From NCBI RefSeq assembly GCF_007786235.1, contig NZ_VNFK01000020.1:34572-98571 (forward strand): 64,000 nt of DNA. Direction: 5' to 3'. Position 1 is the first letter of the stretch, and each line of letters begins with the position of its first letter. Source of the DNA: Paenarthrobacter nitroguajacolicus. GTDB taxonomy: Bacteria; Actinomycetota; Actinomycetes; Actinomycetales; Micrococcaceae. The notes below the pieces were generated by a model. The model was not told the origin of the DNA. It did not search any database and saw only the letters and a list, made by a program, of their open reading frames with translations. Shown here piece after piece: positions 14,977-22,894 of this stretch. The translations under genes and the position numbers were made by a program.

Positions 14977-17049
14977 ATGGTGCAAGAGCCAACGCAGGAC
15001 CACCTCATCGGAACCATTGTGGACGGGCGCTATATGGTCCGTTCACGCCTCGCGAGGGGTGGAATGTCCACCGTATACCTGGCCACGGACCAGCGCCTCG
15101 AGCGCGACGTGGCCCTCAAAGTCCTGCACCCGCACCTGGCCAACGATCCCACCTTTCTGGAACGGCTCAGCCGCGAGGCAAAGGCTGCCGCAAGCCTCTC
15201 TCACCCCCATATCGTCGGTGTGCTGGACCAGGGCGAAGATGGACACATTGCCTACTTGGTCATGGAGTACGTCAAGGGACATACTCTTCGTGACGTCCTG
15301 ACCGAACAAGGCGCGTTGCCGCCCCGACTCGCGCTGGCACTGATCGATCCCGTCATTGAGGGTTTGGCCGCCGCCCACGGCTCCGGCCTGATTCACCGCG
15401 ACATCAAACCCGAGAACGTCCTTATTGCCGACGACGGTCGCATCAAGGTGGGTGACTTCGGACTGGCCCGGGCTGTCTCAGCAAATACCAGCACCGGCGC
15501 CCTGATTGGTACCGTTGCTTACTTGGCCCCTGAGTTGGTCCTCGGCCAAGCGGCGGACGCGCGCAGCGATATCTATTCGGCGGGCATCATGCTCTACGAA
15601 ATGTTGACCGGGAAGCAGCCCTACGCGGGTGAAACTCCCATCCAAGTGGCGTACCAGCACGTCAATGCAGTGGTGGGACGCCCTTCGGACGCCGCTCCCG
15701 GCTTGGCCGAAGACCTCGACGAGCTGGTGCAATGGTGCACGGCGGCCGACGCCGAGAACAGGCCGGTGGATGGGACAGCTCTTCTGACCGAACTCCGCCA
15801 CATTCGGACGACGCTGACTGACGAGCAGTTGGATCACCGGCAGGGGCCGGCTCCCCTGCCGTTCCCCCCTGCTGTGCCCACTGCTGCAACAACAACGTTG
15901 GGCAGCACGGCCGGTAACCCCACTGAAGCTCTGCCCACCACAGTGTCACCCACGGAATTCATTTCCCCCCAAAGCAACCCCACCACCATCATGGCCGCGA
16001 ATGGTCCATCCCGTTCGCTGGCCAAGGGCTCCATGGCCGGTGCGGACATGGACCAAGACTTGCGCCAGCCAGGCAAGCGTGAGCTGAAAAGGCTCGAGCG
16101 GCAACAGGCCAAGGACAGGGCCCGGGCGGCTGCCACACCTGTTCGCCCGCTCCGGGAAGGCAATCCCGGTCGCCGGGGCGTCATCTGGACCATCGTGATC
16201 GTCATCCTGGCACTGCTCGCAGGTTCTGCGGGGTGGTTCTTCGGCATGGGGCCGGGTTCGCCGGGGACGGTGCCCGATGTCAAGAACAAGACCGTCGCGG
16301 AGGCGCAGCAGCTGCTCCGCACCGCCGGATTCCAGTCCGAGCCGCGGGATGTCTTCGACGACGATATCCTGGCCGGGCTTGCTGTCGGGACGGAGCCGGA
16401 GTCCGGGGCCCAGGTGCGGAAGTTTCAGCCGATCACCCTCTTCGTTTCCAAGGGGGCACAGCTGTTCGCCTTGCCCACGTTGACCGGTGGCACGCTGGCC
16501 GAGGCCAAGACCGCTCTCAATGCAGCGGAGATGGCCCTCGGCAACGTCACGGAAGCTTTCGACGAGAAAGTGCCTGCCGGCGTCGTCATCTCGCAGGACC
16601 CAGCCAAGGGCACCGAGGTAAGGCACGGCACCCCTGTGGCCCTGGTGGTCTCCAAGGGCCCTCAACCGATACCTGTTCCCGATGTGCGCGGCTTGGCACA
16701 GGACGCAGCCGCCAAGGCGCTGCAGGACGTCGGCCTGAAGGCCGTCATCGCTCCGGAGACCGTGAACGACAAGACGGTACCCAAGGGTTCGGTGGCCTCA
16801 CAGGCGCCGGCCAACGGAAACCTGTTCAAGGGCGATACCGTGACGCTTTCGGTTTCCAAAGGGCCGATCATCGTAAAGGTGCCCAACTTCGTGGGTAAGA
16901 ATGCCGATGCTGCTGAGCGAGAACTGAGGAAGCTCGGTTTTGAGGTGGTCATAAAAAAGGACGTCGTGATCTTGAACCTCGTTCTGGTGCAGAACCCGGT
17001 GAACACCGACGTCCCGGAAGGCTCCCTCATCACCTTGACCGTGGTCTAG
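14977..17049 (+). CDS. membrane Ser/Thr protein kinase with four PASTA domains (PknL/PknB type)
   Basis: The 690-residue kinase senses peptidoglycan fragments outside and phosphorylates proteins inside. The N-terminal kinase domain (about 18-275) has a glycine loop ARGGMSTVY, Lys48 in VALKVL, catalytic HRDIKPEN (140-147) and DFG (160-162). An activation loop with several Thr/Ser (ANTSTGALIGT) and VAYLAPE follow. A Pro/Thr-rich and then basic linker leads to one membrane segment (about 403-424). Four PASTA repeats follow, beginning at VPDVKNKTVAEA, with VPDVRGLAQDAAAKA and VPNFVGKNADAAERE later. Context matches M. tuberculosis pknL, although PknL itself lacks PASTA domains; domain layout is closer to PknB. 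Confidence 0.95.
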   Translation: MVQEPTQDHLIGTIVDGRYMVRSRLARGGMSTVYLATDQRLERDVALKVLHPHLANDPTFLERLSREAKAAASLSHPHIVGVLDQGEDGHIAYLVMEYVKGHTLRDVLTEQGALPPRLALALIDPVIEGLAAAHGSGLIHRDIKPENVLIADDGRIKVGDFGLARAVSANTSTGALIGTVAYLAPELVLGQAADARSDIYSAGIMLYEMLTGKQPYAGETPIQVAYQHVNAVVGRPSDAAPGLAEDLDELVQWCTAADAENRPVDGTALLTELRHIRTTLTDEQLDHRQGPAPLPFPPAVPTAATTTLGSTAGNPTEALPTTVSPTEFISPQSNPTTIMAANGPSRSLAKGSMAGADMDQDLRQPGKRELKRLERQQAKDRARAAATPVRPLREGNPGRRGVIWTIVIVILALLAGSAGWFFGMGPGSPGTVPDVKNKTVAEAQQLLRTAGFQSEPRDVFDDDILAGLAVGTEPESGAQVRKFQPITLFVSKGAQLFALPTLTGGTLAEAKTALNAAEMALGNVTEAFDEKVPAGVVISQDPAKGTEVRHGTPVALVVSKGPQPIPVPDVRGLAQDAAAKALQDVGLKAVIAPETVNDKTVPKGSVASQAPANGNLFKGDTVTLSVSKGPIIVKVPNFVGKNADAAERELRKLGFEVVIKKDVVILNLVLVQNPVNTDVPEGSLITLTVV

Positions 17050-17060
17050 CAGACACGGAA

Positions 17061-17106
17061 CAACAAAAGGCGCGGTCCGGATTCATCCGGACCGCGCCTT
17101 TTGTTG
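17061..17106. terminator. bidirectional terminator between kinase and DAHP synthase
   Basis: A 20-bp perfect stem (CAACAAAAGGCGCGGTCCGG and its complement, 6-nt loop) with A/T tracts at both ends serves the convergent kinase and DAHP synthase genes. Confidence 0.95.
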
Positions 17107-17113
17107 TCAGCCA

Positions 17114-18517
17114 TTAGCGCTTGGACAGGGCTCCTGCTACCAGGAATGCCATCTCCAGCGACTGCATGTGGTTGAGGCGGGGATCGCAGACTGATTCGTA
17201 GCGGTCCAGGAAAGCGTCCTGGTCGATCGGATCAGCGCCACCCAGGCACTCTGCGACGTCGTCGCCCGTCATTTCGACATGCAGGCCACCGGGAACAGTG
17301 CCCAAGGAGTGGTGCACTTCGAAGAAGCCGCGGACTTCATCGATGGCGTCATCGAAGTTTCGGGTCTTGTAGCCGTTGGGCGAGGTCACCGTGTTGCCAT
17401 GCATTGGGTCAGTTACCCACAGCACTTGGGCGCCGGAGGCAGTGACACGTTCGACGACGGTCGGCAGCTTTTCGCGGATGTTCTTGGCACCCATGCGGGT
17501 GATGAAGGTGAGACGACCCGGTTCCCGGTTGGGATCCAGTTTGTCGATCAGGCGCAATGCGTCATCCCCGCTGGTGGTGGGGCCGAGCTTGACGCCAATG
17601 GGGTTCCGGACGCGGGACAGGAAGTCCACGTGGGCGTGGTCGAGTTCACGGGTACGCTCACCGATCCACAGGAAGTGCGCGGACGTGTCGTAGGGCAAGC
17701 CCGTCCGGGAATCGATGCGGGTCAGTGCGCGCTCGTAATCAAGCAGCAGGGCCTCATGGCTGGCAAAGAACTCAACGCGCTTGAGTGCCTCGAAGTCCGC
17801 GCCACAGGAGTCCATGAAGCTGATGGCACGGTCGATGTCACGTGCCAACGACTCGTAGCGGGCGTGTGCCGGGTTCTCCGTAAAGCCCTTGTTCCACTGG
17901 TGGACCAGGCGAAGGTCGGCAAAACCACCCTGGGTGAAGGCCCGGATGAGGTTCAGCGTGGAAGCGGAGGTGTGGTAGGCCTGCAGCATCCGGCCAGCGT
18001 CGTGTGCCCGGGACTCCGGAGTGAAGTCGTAGCCGTTGACGATGTCGCCGCGGTAGGCGGGAAGGGTCACGCCATCACGGGTTTCGTCATTGGACGAACG
18101 CGGCTTGGCGAATTGGCCGGCCATGCGCCCCATCTTGATGACAGGCATGGCGGCGCCGTACGTGAGTACCACGGCCATTTGCAGGATCGTCTTAACTCGC
18201 GCGCTGATCTTGTCAGCGGTGGCGGCCTCGAAGGTTTCTGCGCAATCGCCACCCTGCAGAAGGAAGGCTTTGCCTTGGGCGGCAGCCGCGAGGCGCTCAC
18301 GAAGGACATCCACTTCCCCGGCGAACACCAACGGCGGCACCACGGAAAGTTCCTTGACGGAAGCCTTGAAGACATCGGCGTTGGACCACGTGGGCTGCTG
18401 GGAAATCGGCAGGTCCCGCCAGGCGTCGAGCCCGGGATAGTTCGCTGCTCCGCTCTGGGCGGTGCTGGCGAGGGGATCTGCTACGGGGGTTGCGGTGTTC
18501 GCGGTTAGCTCAGTCAC
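17114..18517 (-). CDS. aroG: class II 3-deoxy-7-phosphoheptulonate (DAHP) synthase
   Basis: This enzyme condenses phosphoenolpyruvate and erythrose 4-phosphate, the first step of the shikimate pathway. The 467-residue length and motifs are those of the plant-like class II family: FLLQGGDCAETF with the metal-binding cysteine, KMGRMAGQFAKPRS, NLIRAFTQGG, SHEALLLDYE, WIGERTREL, GVKLGPT, TRMGA and TDPMHGNT, then GGLHVEMTGDDV. It is a single minus-strand unit between a strong terminator and plsC. The M. tuberculosis counterpart (Rv2178c, aroG) also lies close to its PknL gene. Confidence 0.97.
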   Translation of the reverse strand: MTELTANTATPVADPLASTAQSGAANYPGLDAWRDLPISQQPTWSNADVFKASVKELSVVPPLVFAGEVDVLRERLAAAAQGKAFLLQGGDCAETFEAATADKISARVKTILQMAVVLTYGAAMPVIKMGRMAGQFAKPRSSNDETRDGVTLPAYRGDIVNGYDFTPESRAHDAGRMLQAYHTSASTLNLIRAFTQGGFADLRLVHQWNKGFTENPAHARYESLARDIDRAISFMDSCGADFEALKRVEFFASHEALLLDYERALTRIDSRTGLPYDTSAHFLWIGERTRELDHAHVDFLSRVRNPIGVKLGPTTSGDDALRLIDKLDPNREPGRLTFITRMGAKNIREKLPTVVERVTASGAQVLWVTDPMHGNTVTSPNGYKTRNFDDAIDEVRGFFEVHHSLGTVPGGLHVEMTGDDVAECLGGADPIDQDAFLDRYESVCDPRLNHMQSLEMAFLVAGALSKR

Positions 18518-18583
18518 CCTTCAAGAGTAGTAGCCTCCGGCAAGGTTGCGGGACTGCAGCCGTAACTGATGCTGCCGCCCGCG

Positions 18584-19375
18584 TCACAGTTTCTCCGGTG
18601 ATCCGGTCCCGTCCTTGCGGGGTTCGTCCCTGTCCTCTGCAATGTCCACCGCGGCGTCTTCTGCAACCTCGAGCTTATGGACCGGCTCGGGGCCTTTACC
18701 GGCCAACTGGGCCTTGACCACGGCCGCATACTCATCCACGTATTCCTGGCCGGACAGGCGCATCAGTTCGTACATGATTTCGTCGGTGACCGCCCTCTGG
18801 ATCAGGCGGTCGTCCTCCATGCCGTAATAGCGGCTGAAGTCCAATGGTTGCCCAAAAATGATGCCAATGCGGCGAATGCTTGGAAGCCTCTTGCCAATGG
18901 GTTGAACCTTCTCAGTTCCAATCATGGCTACCGGAACCACCGGGACACGCGTCTGCAGGGCCAGCCTGGCGACGCCCACCTTGCCGCGGTAAAGCCTGGC
19001 ATCCGGGCTGCGGGTACCTTCGGGGTAGATTCCCAGCAAGCCTCCGGACGTCAGCACGTCCTTGCCCGCCTGCAGCGACATCTCCGAGGCCGCGCCACCG
19101 GAACGGTCCATGGGCAGCTGGTTGCTCAGACGGAAAAACAGCGCCGTAAGCCGCCCCTTGAATCCCTTTCCGGTGAAGTACTCGGATTTGGCAAGGAATA
19201 TCACCGGCCGGTGGACCATGAGCGGAAGGAAGATGGAGTCCGAGAACGACAGGTGGTTGGACGCCAGGATGGCTGCACCGCTTTCCGGGACGTTGTCCAG
19301 GCCCTTGACCCATGGCCGGAACAGGAGCTTGAGGATGGGACCTAGAAAGATCCGCTTCATGACCCAATAGAACAC
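18584..19375 (-). CDS. 1-acylglycerol-3-phosphate acyltransferase-like (PlsC family)
   Basis: The protein transfers acyl groups to lysophosphatidate or a related acceptor at the membrane. From the GTG at 19375, which has AGAGG six bases upstream, it is 263 residues; an ATG at 19360 lacks a ribosome site and the frame open further upstream is not family-like. The catalytic HX4D box is H41LSFSD46 and the acceptor-binding EGTR lies at 119-122. A C-terminal acidic/basic tail (DEPRKDGTGSPEKL) is extra. The tandem esterase genes diverge from it within about 100 bp. Rv2182c, a PlsC-like gene, holds the same position in mycobacteria. Confidence 0.9.
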   Translation of the reverse strand: MFYWVMKRIFLGPILKLLFRPWVKGLDNVPESGAAILASNHLSFSDSIFLPLMVHRPVIFLAKSEYFTGKGFKGRLTALFFRLSNQLPMDRSGGAASEMSLQAGKDVLTSGGLLGIYPEGTRSPDARLYRGKVGVARLALQTRVPVVPVAMIGTEKVQPIGKRLPSIRRIGIIFGQPLDFSRYYGMEDDRLIQRAVTDEIMYELMRLSGQEYVDEYAAVVKAQLAGKGPEPVHKLEVAEDAAVDIAEDRDEPRKDGTGSPEKL

Positions 19376-19475
19376 GTTTGTCCTCTCACGGCCGACGGCT
19401 GGCATGCCTCCGCCAACCCGGCGGGCATTCAACAGCAACCCTACTCCAGTGAGAAATCTCCGGAACAGTGACACG

Positions 19476-20273
19476 ATGGGACGCATGACGGATCGACACT
19501 CACAAGCCGCGCCGCTGGCCTTCCACCACGCAGGGCATGGCCCCAACGCCTCCATCGGCGTGGCCATCTGCCACGGGTTCACGGGAAGTCCGCTCAGCAT
19601 ACTCCCCTGGGCCGAGTACCTGGCGGGGCAGGGCTTCGCCGTTTCTGTTCCCCTGCTCCCCGGCCATGGCACCAGCTGGCAGGACCTCTCAACCACCCGC
19701 TGGCAGGACTGGTACCGGACCTTTGAACAGAGCTACCTGGACCTTGCCGAACAGACTGAGACCTGCTTCGTGGCCGGACTGTCCATGGGCGGGGCCGTGG
19801 CACTCCGGGTGGCGTCACTCCACGATGTGCCCGGGCTGGTCCTGGTCAACCCGGGCCTGAGTTTCTACGACCGCAGGGTGAAGTACGTGGGCGCCCTGAA
19901 ATACGTCATGCCGACCACCACTCCCATAGTGGAAGACAACCCTGCCCCGCTCACCGATGAGACCGGCGACTACTCCAAAACACCGCTGAAGTCGGTGCAT
20001 GAGCTCAAAAAGCTCTTCCGTGCGGCTACGCGTGGGTTGCCCAGGGTGCAGGCCCCGGCCTTGGTCTTCAAGTCAGCGGTGGACGGTGTCATCCCGCCCA
20101 GCTCAGTGGCCACCATCAGCAGGCACCTTGCTTCGTCCCGTTTGAAGGTTGTCACCCTTCCACACAGCGGCCATGTGGCCACCCTTGATGTTGACGGCCC
20201 CACCATCTTCGAAGAATCAGCTGCGTTTTTCCGTCAGCACGCCGGCGACAGAGTAGCCTCAGAATCATCATGA
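19476..20273 (+). CDS. alpha/beta hydrolase, monoacylglycerol-lipase/carboxylesterase type (copy 1)
   Basis: The roughly 265-residue protein has the alpha/beta-hydrolase signatures: oxyanion segment CHGFTGSP, nucleophile elbow GLSMGG with Ser103, an acid in AVDGVIP, and a catalytic His in HSGHVATLD. The ATG at 19476 is chosen because the frame upstream overlaps plsC; an ATG at 19485 is equally possible, and neither has a strong ribosome site. Its stop overlaps the next gene by 4 nt. The two are paralogues of similar length and motif order, so a tandem duplication is likely. Substrate is unknown; the adjacent acyltransferase suggests acylglycerols. Confidence 0.87.
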   Translation: MGRMTDRHSQAAPLAFHHAGHGPNASIGVAICHGFTGSPLSILPWAEYLAGQGFAVSVPLLPGHGTSWQDLSTTRWQDWYRTFEQSYLDLAEQTETCFVAGLSMGGAVALRVASLHDVPGLVLVNPGLSFYDRRVKYVGALKYVMPTTTPIVEDNPAPLTDETGDYSKTPLKSVHELKKLFRAATRGLPRVQAPALVFKSAVDGVIPPSSVATISRHLASSRLKVVTLPHSGHVATLDVDGPTIFEESAAFFRQHAGDRVASESS

Positions 20274-21073
20274 AAATGCTTCCGGATTTCTCGCCGTTCC
20301 TCAGCAGCTGGAGCGGAACTGGACCGCGCGTCGGTGTGGTCATGTCCCACGGGTTCACCGGAAGCCCGCACAGCGTCAGGCCGTGGGCTGAACACCTGGC
20401 AGCGGCCGGGTACGCCGTTAGGCTGCCGCTGCTGCCCGGCCACGGCACCACCTGGCAGGACATGGCGACACGCTCGTGGCGGGAGTGGCACCGTGCAGTG
20501 GATGACGCCTATCTTGAGCTTGCCAATGAATGCGACTACGTCTTCGCGGCCGGCTTGTCCATGGGAGGCACCTTGGCGTTGCGGATCGCAGCCACCCGCC
20601 CCGTGGCAGGAACGGTGGTGGTCAACCCCGGACTGGTGCTCGATGACCCCCGCGCCGTCATCGTTGCCGCGCTCAAGTATGTGGTGAAGACAACTCCCGC
20701 CATTGCCAACGACATTCTCAAACCGGATCAGGACGAGGGTGCCTACGCACGGACACCTGTTGCGGCGGCACACCAGCTGAAGAAGATGTATAAGGACACG
20801 GCCAGCCTCCTCCCCCGCATCAGCTCTCCTGTCCTGGTCTACAAATCCACCGTCGACAACGTCATATCGAACGCCAGCCTCGAATTTCTCCGTTACCGCG
20901 TGCAGGCATCTGTGGACATCAACTACCTTCACAACAGCCGCCATGTTGCCACCCTCGACAACGACGCACCGGAAATTTTCGCCGGCACGGCCGACTTCAT
21001 CCACAAGACCGTAGCGGCCCTGGCCGAACACGGGCCCTCCCCCGAAAAGGACACAGCCCATGAACAGGCCTGA
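20270..21073 (+). CDS. alpha/beta hydrolase, monoacylglycerol-lipase/carboxylesterase type (copy 2)
   Basis: This 267-residue paralogue of the preceding gene keeps MSHGFTGSP, PLLPGHGT, GLSMGG (Ser97), the acid in TVDNVI and His in SRHVATLD. The shared segment LPGHGT-WQD and the ALKYV segment show recent common ancestry with copy 1. The ATG overlaps the previous stop (ATGA), so the pair is translationally coupled. The C-terminus overlaps the next gene by 14 nt. It probably works on the same or a related ester; nothing visible distinguishes their substrates. Confidence 0.88.
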   Translation: MKMLPDFSPFLSSWSGTGPRVGVVMSHGFTGSPHSVRPWAEHLAAAGYAVRLPLLPGHGTTWQDMATRSWREWHRAVDDAYLELANECDYVFAAGLSMGGTLALRIAATRPVAGTVVVNPGLVLDDPRAVIVAALKYVVKTTPAIANDILKPDQDEGAYARTPVAAAHQLKKMYKDTASLLPRISSPVLVYKSTVDNVISNASLEFLRYRVQASVDINYLHNSRHVATLDNDAPEIFAGTADFIHKTVAALAEHGPSPEKDTAHEQA

Positions 21074-21617
21074 CCCCAATTCCGCCGATCAAAGCGCCAA
21101 CAAGGACGACGACGCCGTATGGCAGGATCTGGTGGCCCGACTGGAAGCAACGGAGTCATCCACGGCAGGGGACGTCCCGGCATCCGATCCTGCCGGGCCC
21201 GATGCCCCAAAAGCCCCGAATGCACCCCGGGAATCCGGCAAGACATTCAGGGACTTCGACCCTCTGGGCTTGTCCACCCCGGCCGCGGAGCCAGCGGATG
21301 ACGCGGCAGCTGTCCCGGCTGTATCCGAAGCCAGGGGCCGCCCGCTGGGCCCCCGGGATTTCGAAGTCGACGATGCTGAAGATGCGTTCGTCCCTGAGGA
21401 CCCTCCGAGCCTTGTGGGAACTGAGCCACTGATCATGCTGGCATGGGTTGGAGCCGTGGGCGGACCCATCGCGCTGCTCTTCACTGCTATGTTCTGGCGG
21501 TCAGCGCCGCTCGCGGCGATCCTGGGGATCGTTGCCGCCTTCGTGGCGTCCGTGGTCTACCTCATCATGCGGCTTCCGCAGGAAAAGAATGAGGACGACG
21601 ACGGCGCCCGCATCTAG
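21060..21617 (+). CDS. hypothetical membrane protein with acidic N-terminus
   Basis: The 185-residue protein starts inside the end of the esterase gene (14-nt overlap). Its first 120 residues are polar, acidic and proline/alanine-rich. Two membrane segments follow (about 125-145 and 152-170), then the charged end QEKNEDDDGARI. I do not recognise a named family, though similar acidic two-pass proteins are common in Micrococcaceae. Translation coupling with the esterases suggests it is part of that unit; no function is assigned. Confidence 0.75.
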   Translation: MNRPDPNSADQSANKDDDAVWQDLVARLEATESSTAGDVPASDPAGPDAPKAPNAPRESGKTFRDFDPLGLSTPAAEPADDAAAVPAVSEARGRPLGPRDFEVDDAEDAFVPEDPPSLVGTEPLIMLAWVGAVGGPIALLFTAMFWRSAPLAAILGIVAAFVASVVYLIMRLPQEKNEDDDGARI

Positions 21618-21647
21618 CTGCCGACGTCGGCTTTCAGGCAGCGCGGC

Positions 21648-22706
21648 TTAGCTGTGGGCCCTGCCGCTGACCCGCGAAAGGTCGGCGGCACCGATCATTC
21701 CGGCCCGGGGTCCCAGCGCCGCAAGTTCGATCCTGGCCATGGGACGGAACCCACGGCCCGTCAGGTTCTTGGCGAACGAATCGCGTGCCGGCCCTGCCAG
21801 CAGCTCACCGGCATCGCACAGGCCCCCGCCAATAACGAACATCCCAGGGTCCAGGGCGGCGGCCAGATTGGCCAGGCCAAGGCCAAGCCAATCTCCTTGA
21901 TCCGCCAGGAGTTCCCTCGACGTCGCATCGCCATCGAGCGCCAACGCCGTCACGGCGGCCCCGGTGATGCTGTCCGCAGTCCCACCGGCCTTCTCCAAGA
22001 GAGCCATGCCATCCGGAGAGTTGGTTCGCACAAGCTGCCGGGCTTCGCGCCCCAAGGCGTTGCCTGAGGCGTACTGTTCCCAGCAGCCACGGTTGCCGCA
22101 CTCGCAGCGGTGCCCCCCTGGGAAGATGATCTGGTGCCCGAATTCTCCGGCCACGCCGTAGCGTCCGCGTTCCACCCTTCCGTCCATCACCATGGCACCA
22201 CCAATTCCGGTGCCCAGGGTGATGCAGACAAGGCGGCTCTCACCTTGGCCTGCGCCGAAGCGCCACTCGGCCCAGGCGGCGGCGTCGGCGTCGTTCGTCA
22301 GGAGGACGGGACGCCTCAGCAGCTTCTGGAGGCTCTCCCTCAGAGGCTCGTTGCGCCAGGCAAGATGCGGGCTGAACAGAACCGTGCCGCCGTCAAGGTC
22401 CATCCATCCCGCCGCGCCGATCCCGACAGATGCAATTCGATGGTCCGCGCTCAGCTCATCCACCAGTTCCACGATGGTCTGCTCCACCGCCCGGGGGTCT
22501 GCACCCGGCGTGGACCTGCGGGCCTCGGCGAGGACGCGACCCTCAGCGTCCACCACGCCGGCAGCCACCTTCGTCCCGCCGATGTCGATGCCGATCGCCA
22601 AGCCTCGTCGGCCAAGGTGGCTACGGCGGGCCGCCCAGGGCACTTCCTTCCACGCTGTGGCCGGCGGCCTGAGTCGGGCGCGGAAACTGGACCTTGGTGC
22701 GGGCAT
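21648..22706 (-). CDS. ROK-family sugar kinase (glucokinase-like)
   Basis: The 352-residue protein phosphorylates a hexose, most likely glucose or N-acetyl-sugar, using ATP. The phosphate-binding GIDIGGTK lies at 39-46, the catalytic Asp139 in LTNDAD, and LGTGIGG near 164-170. The ROK zinc site is complete: His191 in GEFGHQ and Cys201, Cys203, Cys208 in CECGNRGC. About 35 basic N-terminal residues precede the first strand and may be an extension or a start set too far upstream. The ATG at 22706 has AGGA upstream. It has no DNA-binding domain, so it is a kinase and not a ROK repressor. It diverges from the acyl-CoA synthetase gene. Confidence 0.92.
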   Translation of the reverse strand: MPAPRSSFRARLRPPATAWKEVPWAARRSHLGRRGLAIGIDIGGTKVAAGVVDAEGRVLAEARRSTPGADPRAVEQTIVELVDELSADHRIASVGIGAAGWMDLDGGTVLFSPHLAWRNEPLRESLQKLLRRPVLLTNDADAAAWAEWRFGAGQGESRLVCITLGTGIGGAMVMDGRVERGRYGVAGEFGHQIIFPGGHRCECGNRGCWEQYASGNALGREARQLVRTNSPDGMALLEKAGGTADSITGAAVTALALDGDATSRELLADQGDWLGLGLANLAAALDPGMFVIGGGLCDAGELLAGPARDSFAKNLTGRGFRPMARIELAALGPRAGMIGAADLSRVSGRAHS

Positions 22707-22894
22707 CCCACCATCCTATTCCGCGCGGTTGCCGCCAGCGGGCAACCGAGCCCCGGATGGCCCCCAAGTTGCTTGAAATGACGGCACATCCGTAAAGTTA
22801 CTCGCCAGTAGGTGAAATAGAACACACCTCCGCGAGCGGGCATACTAGAGTGAAAGCAGCCCTCTCGTGGCCCGTGGATATCAAAGGAGCTACC

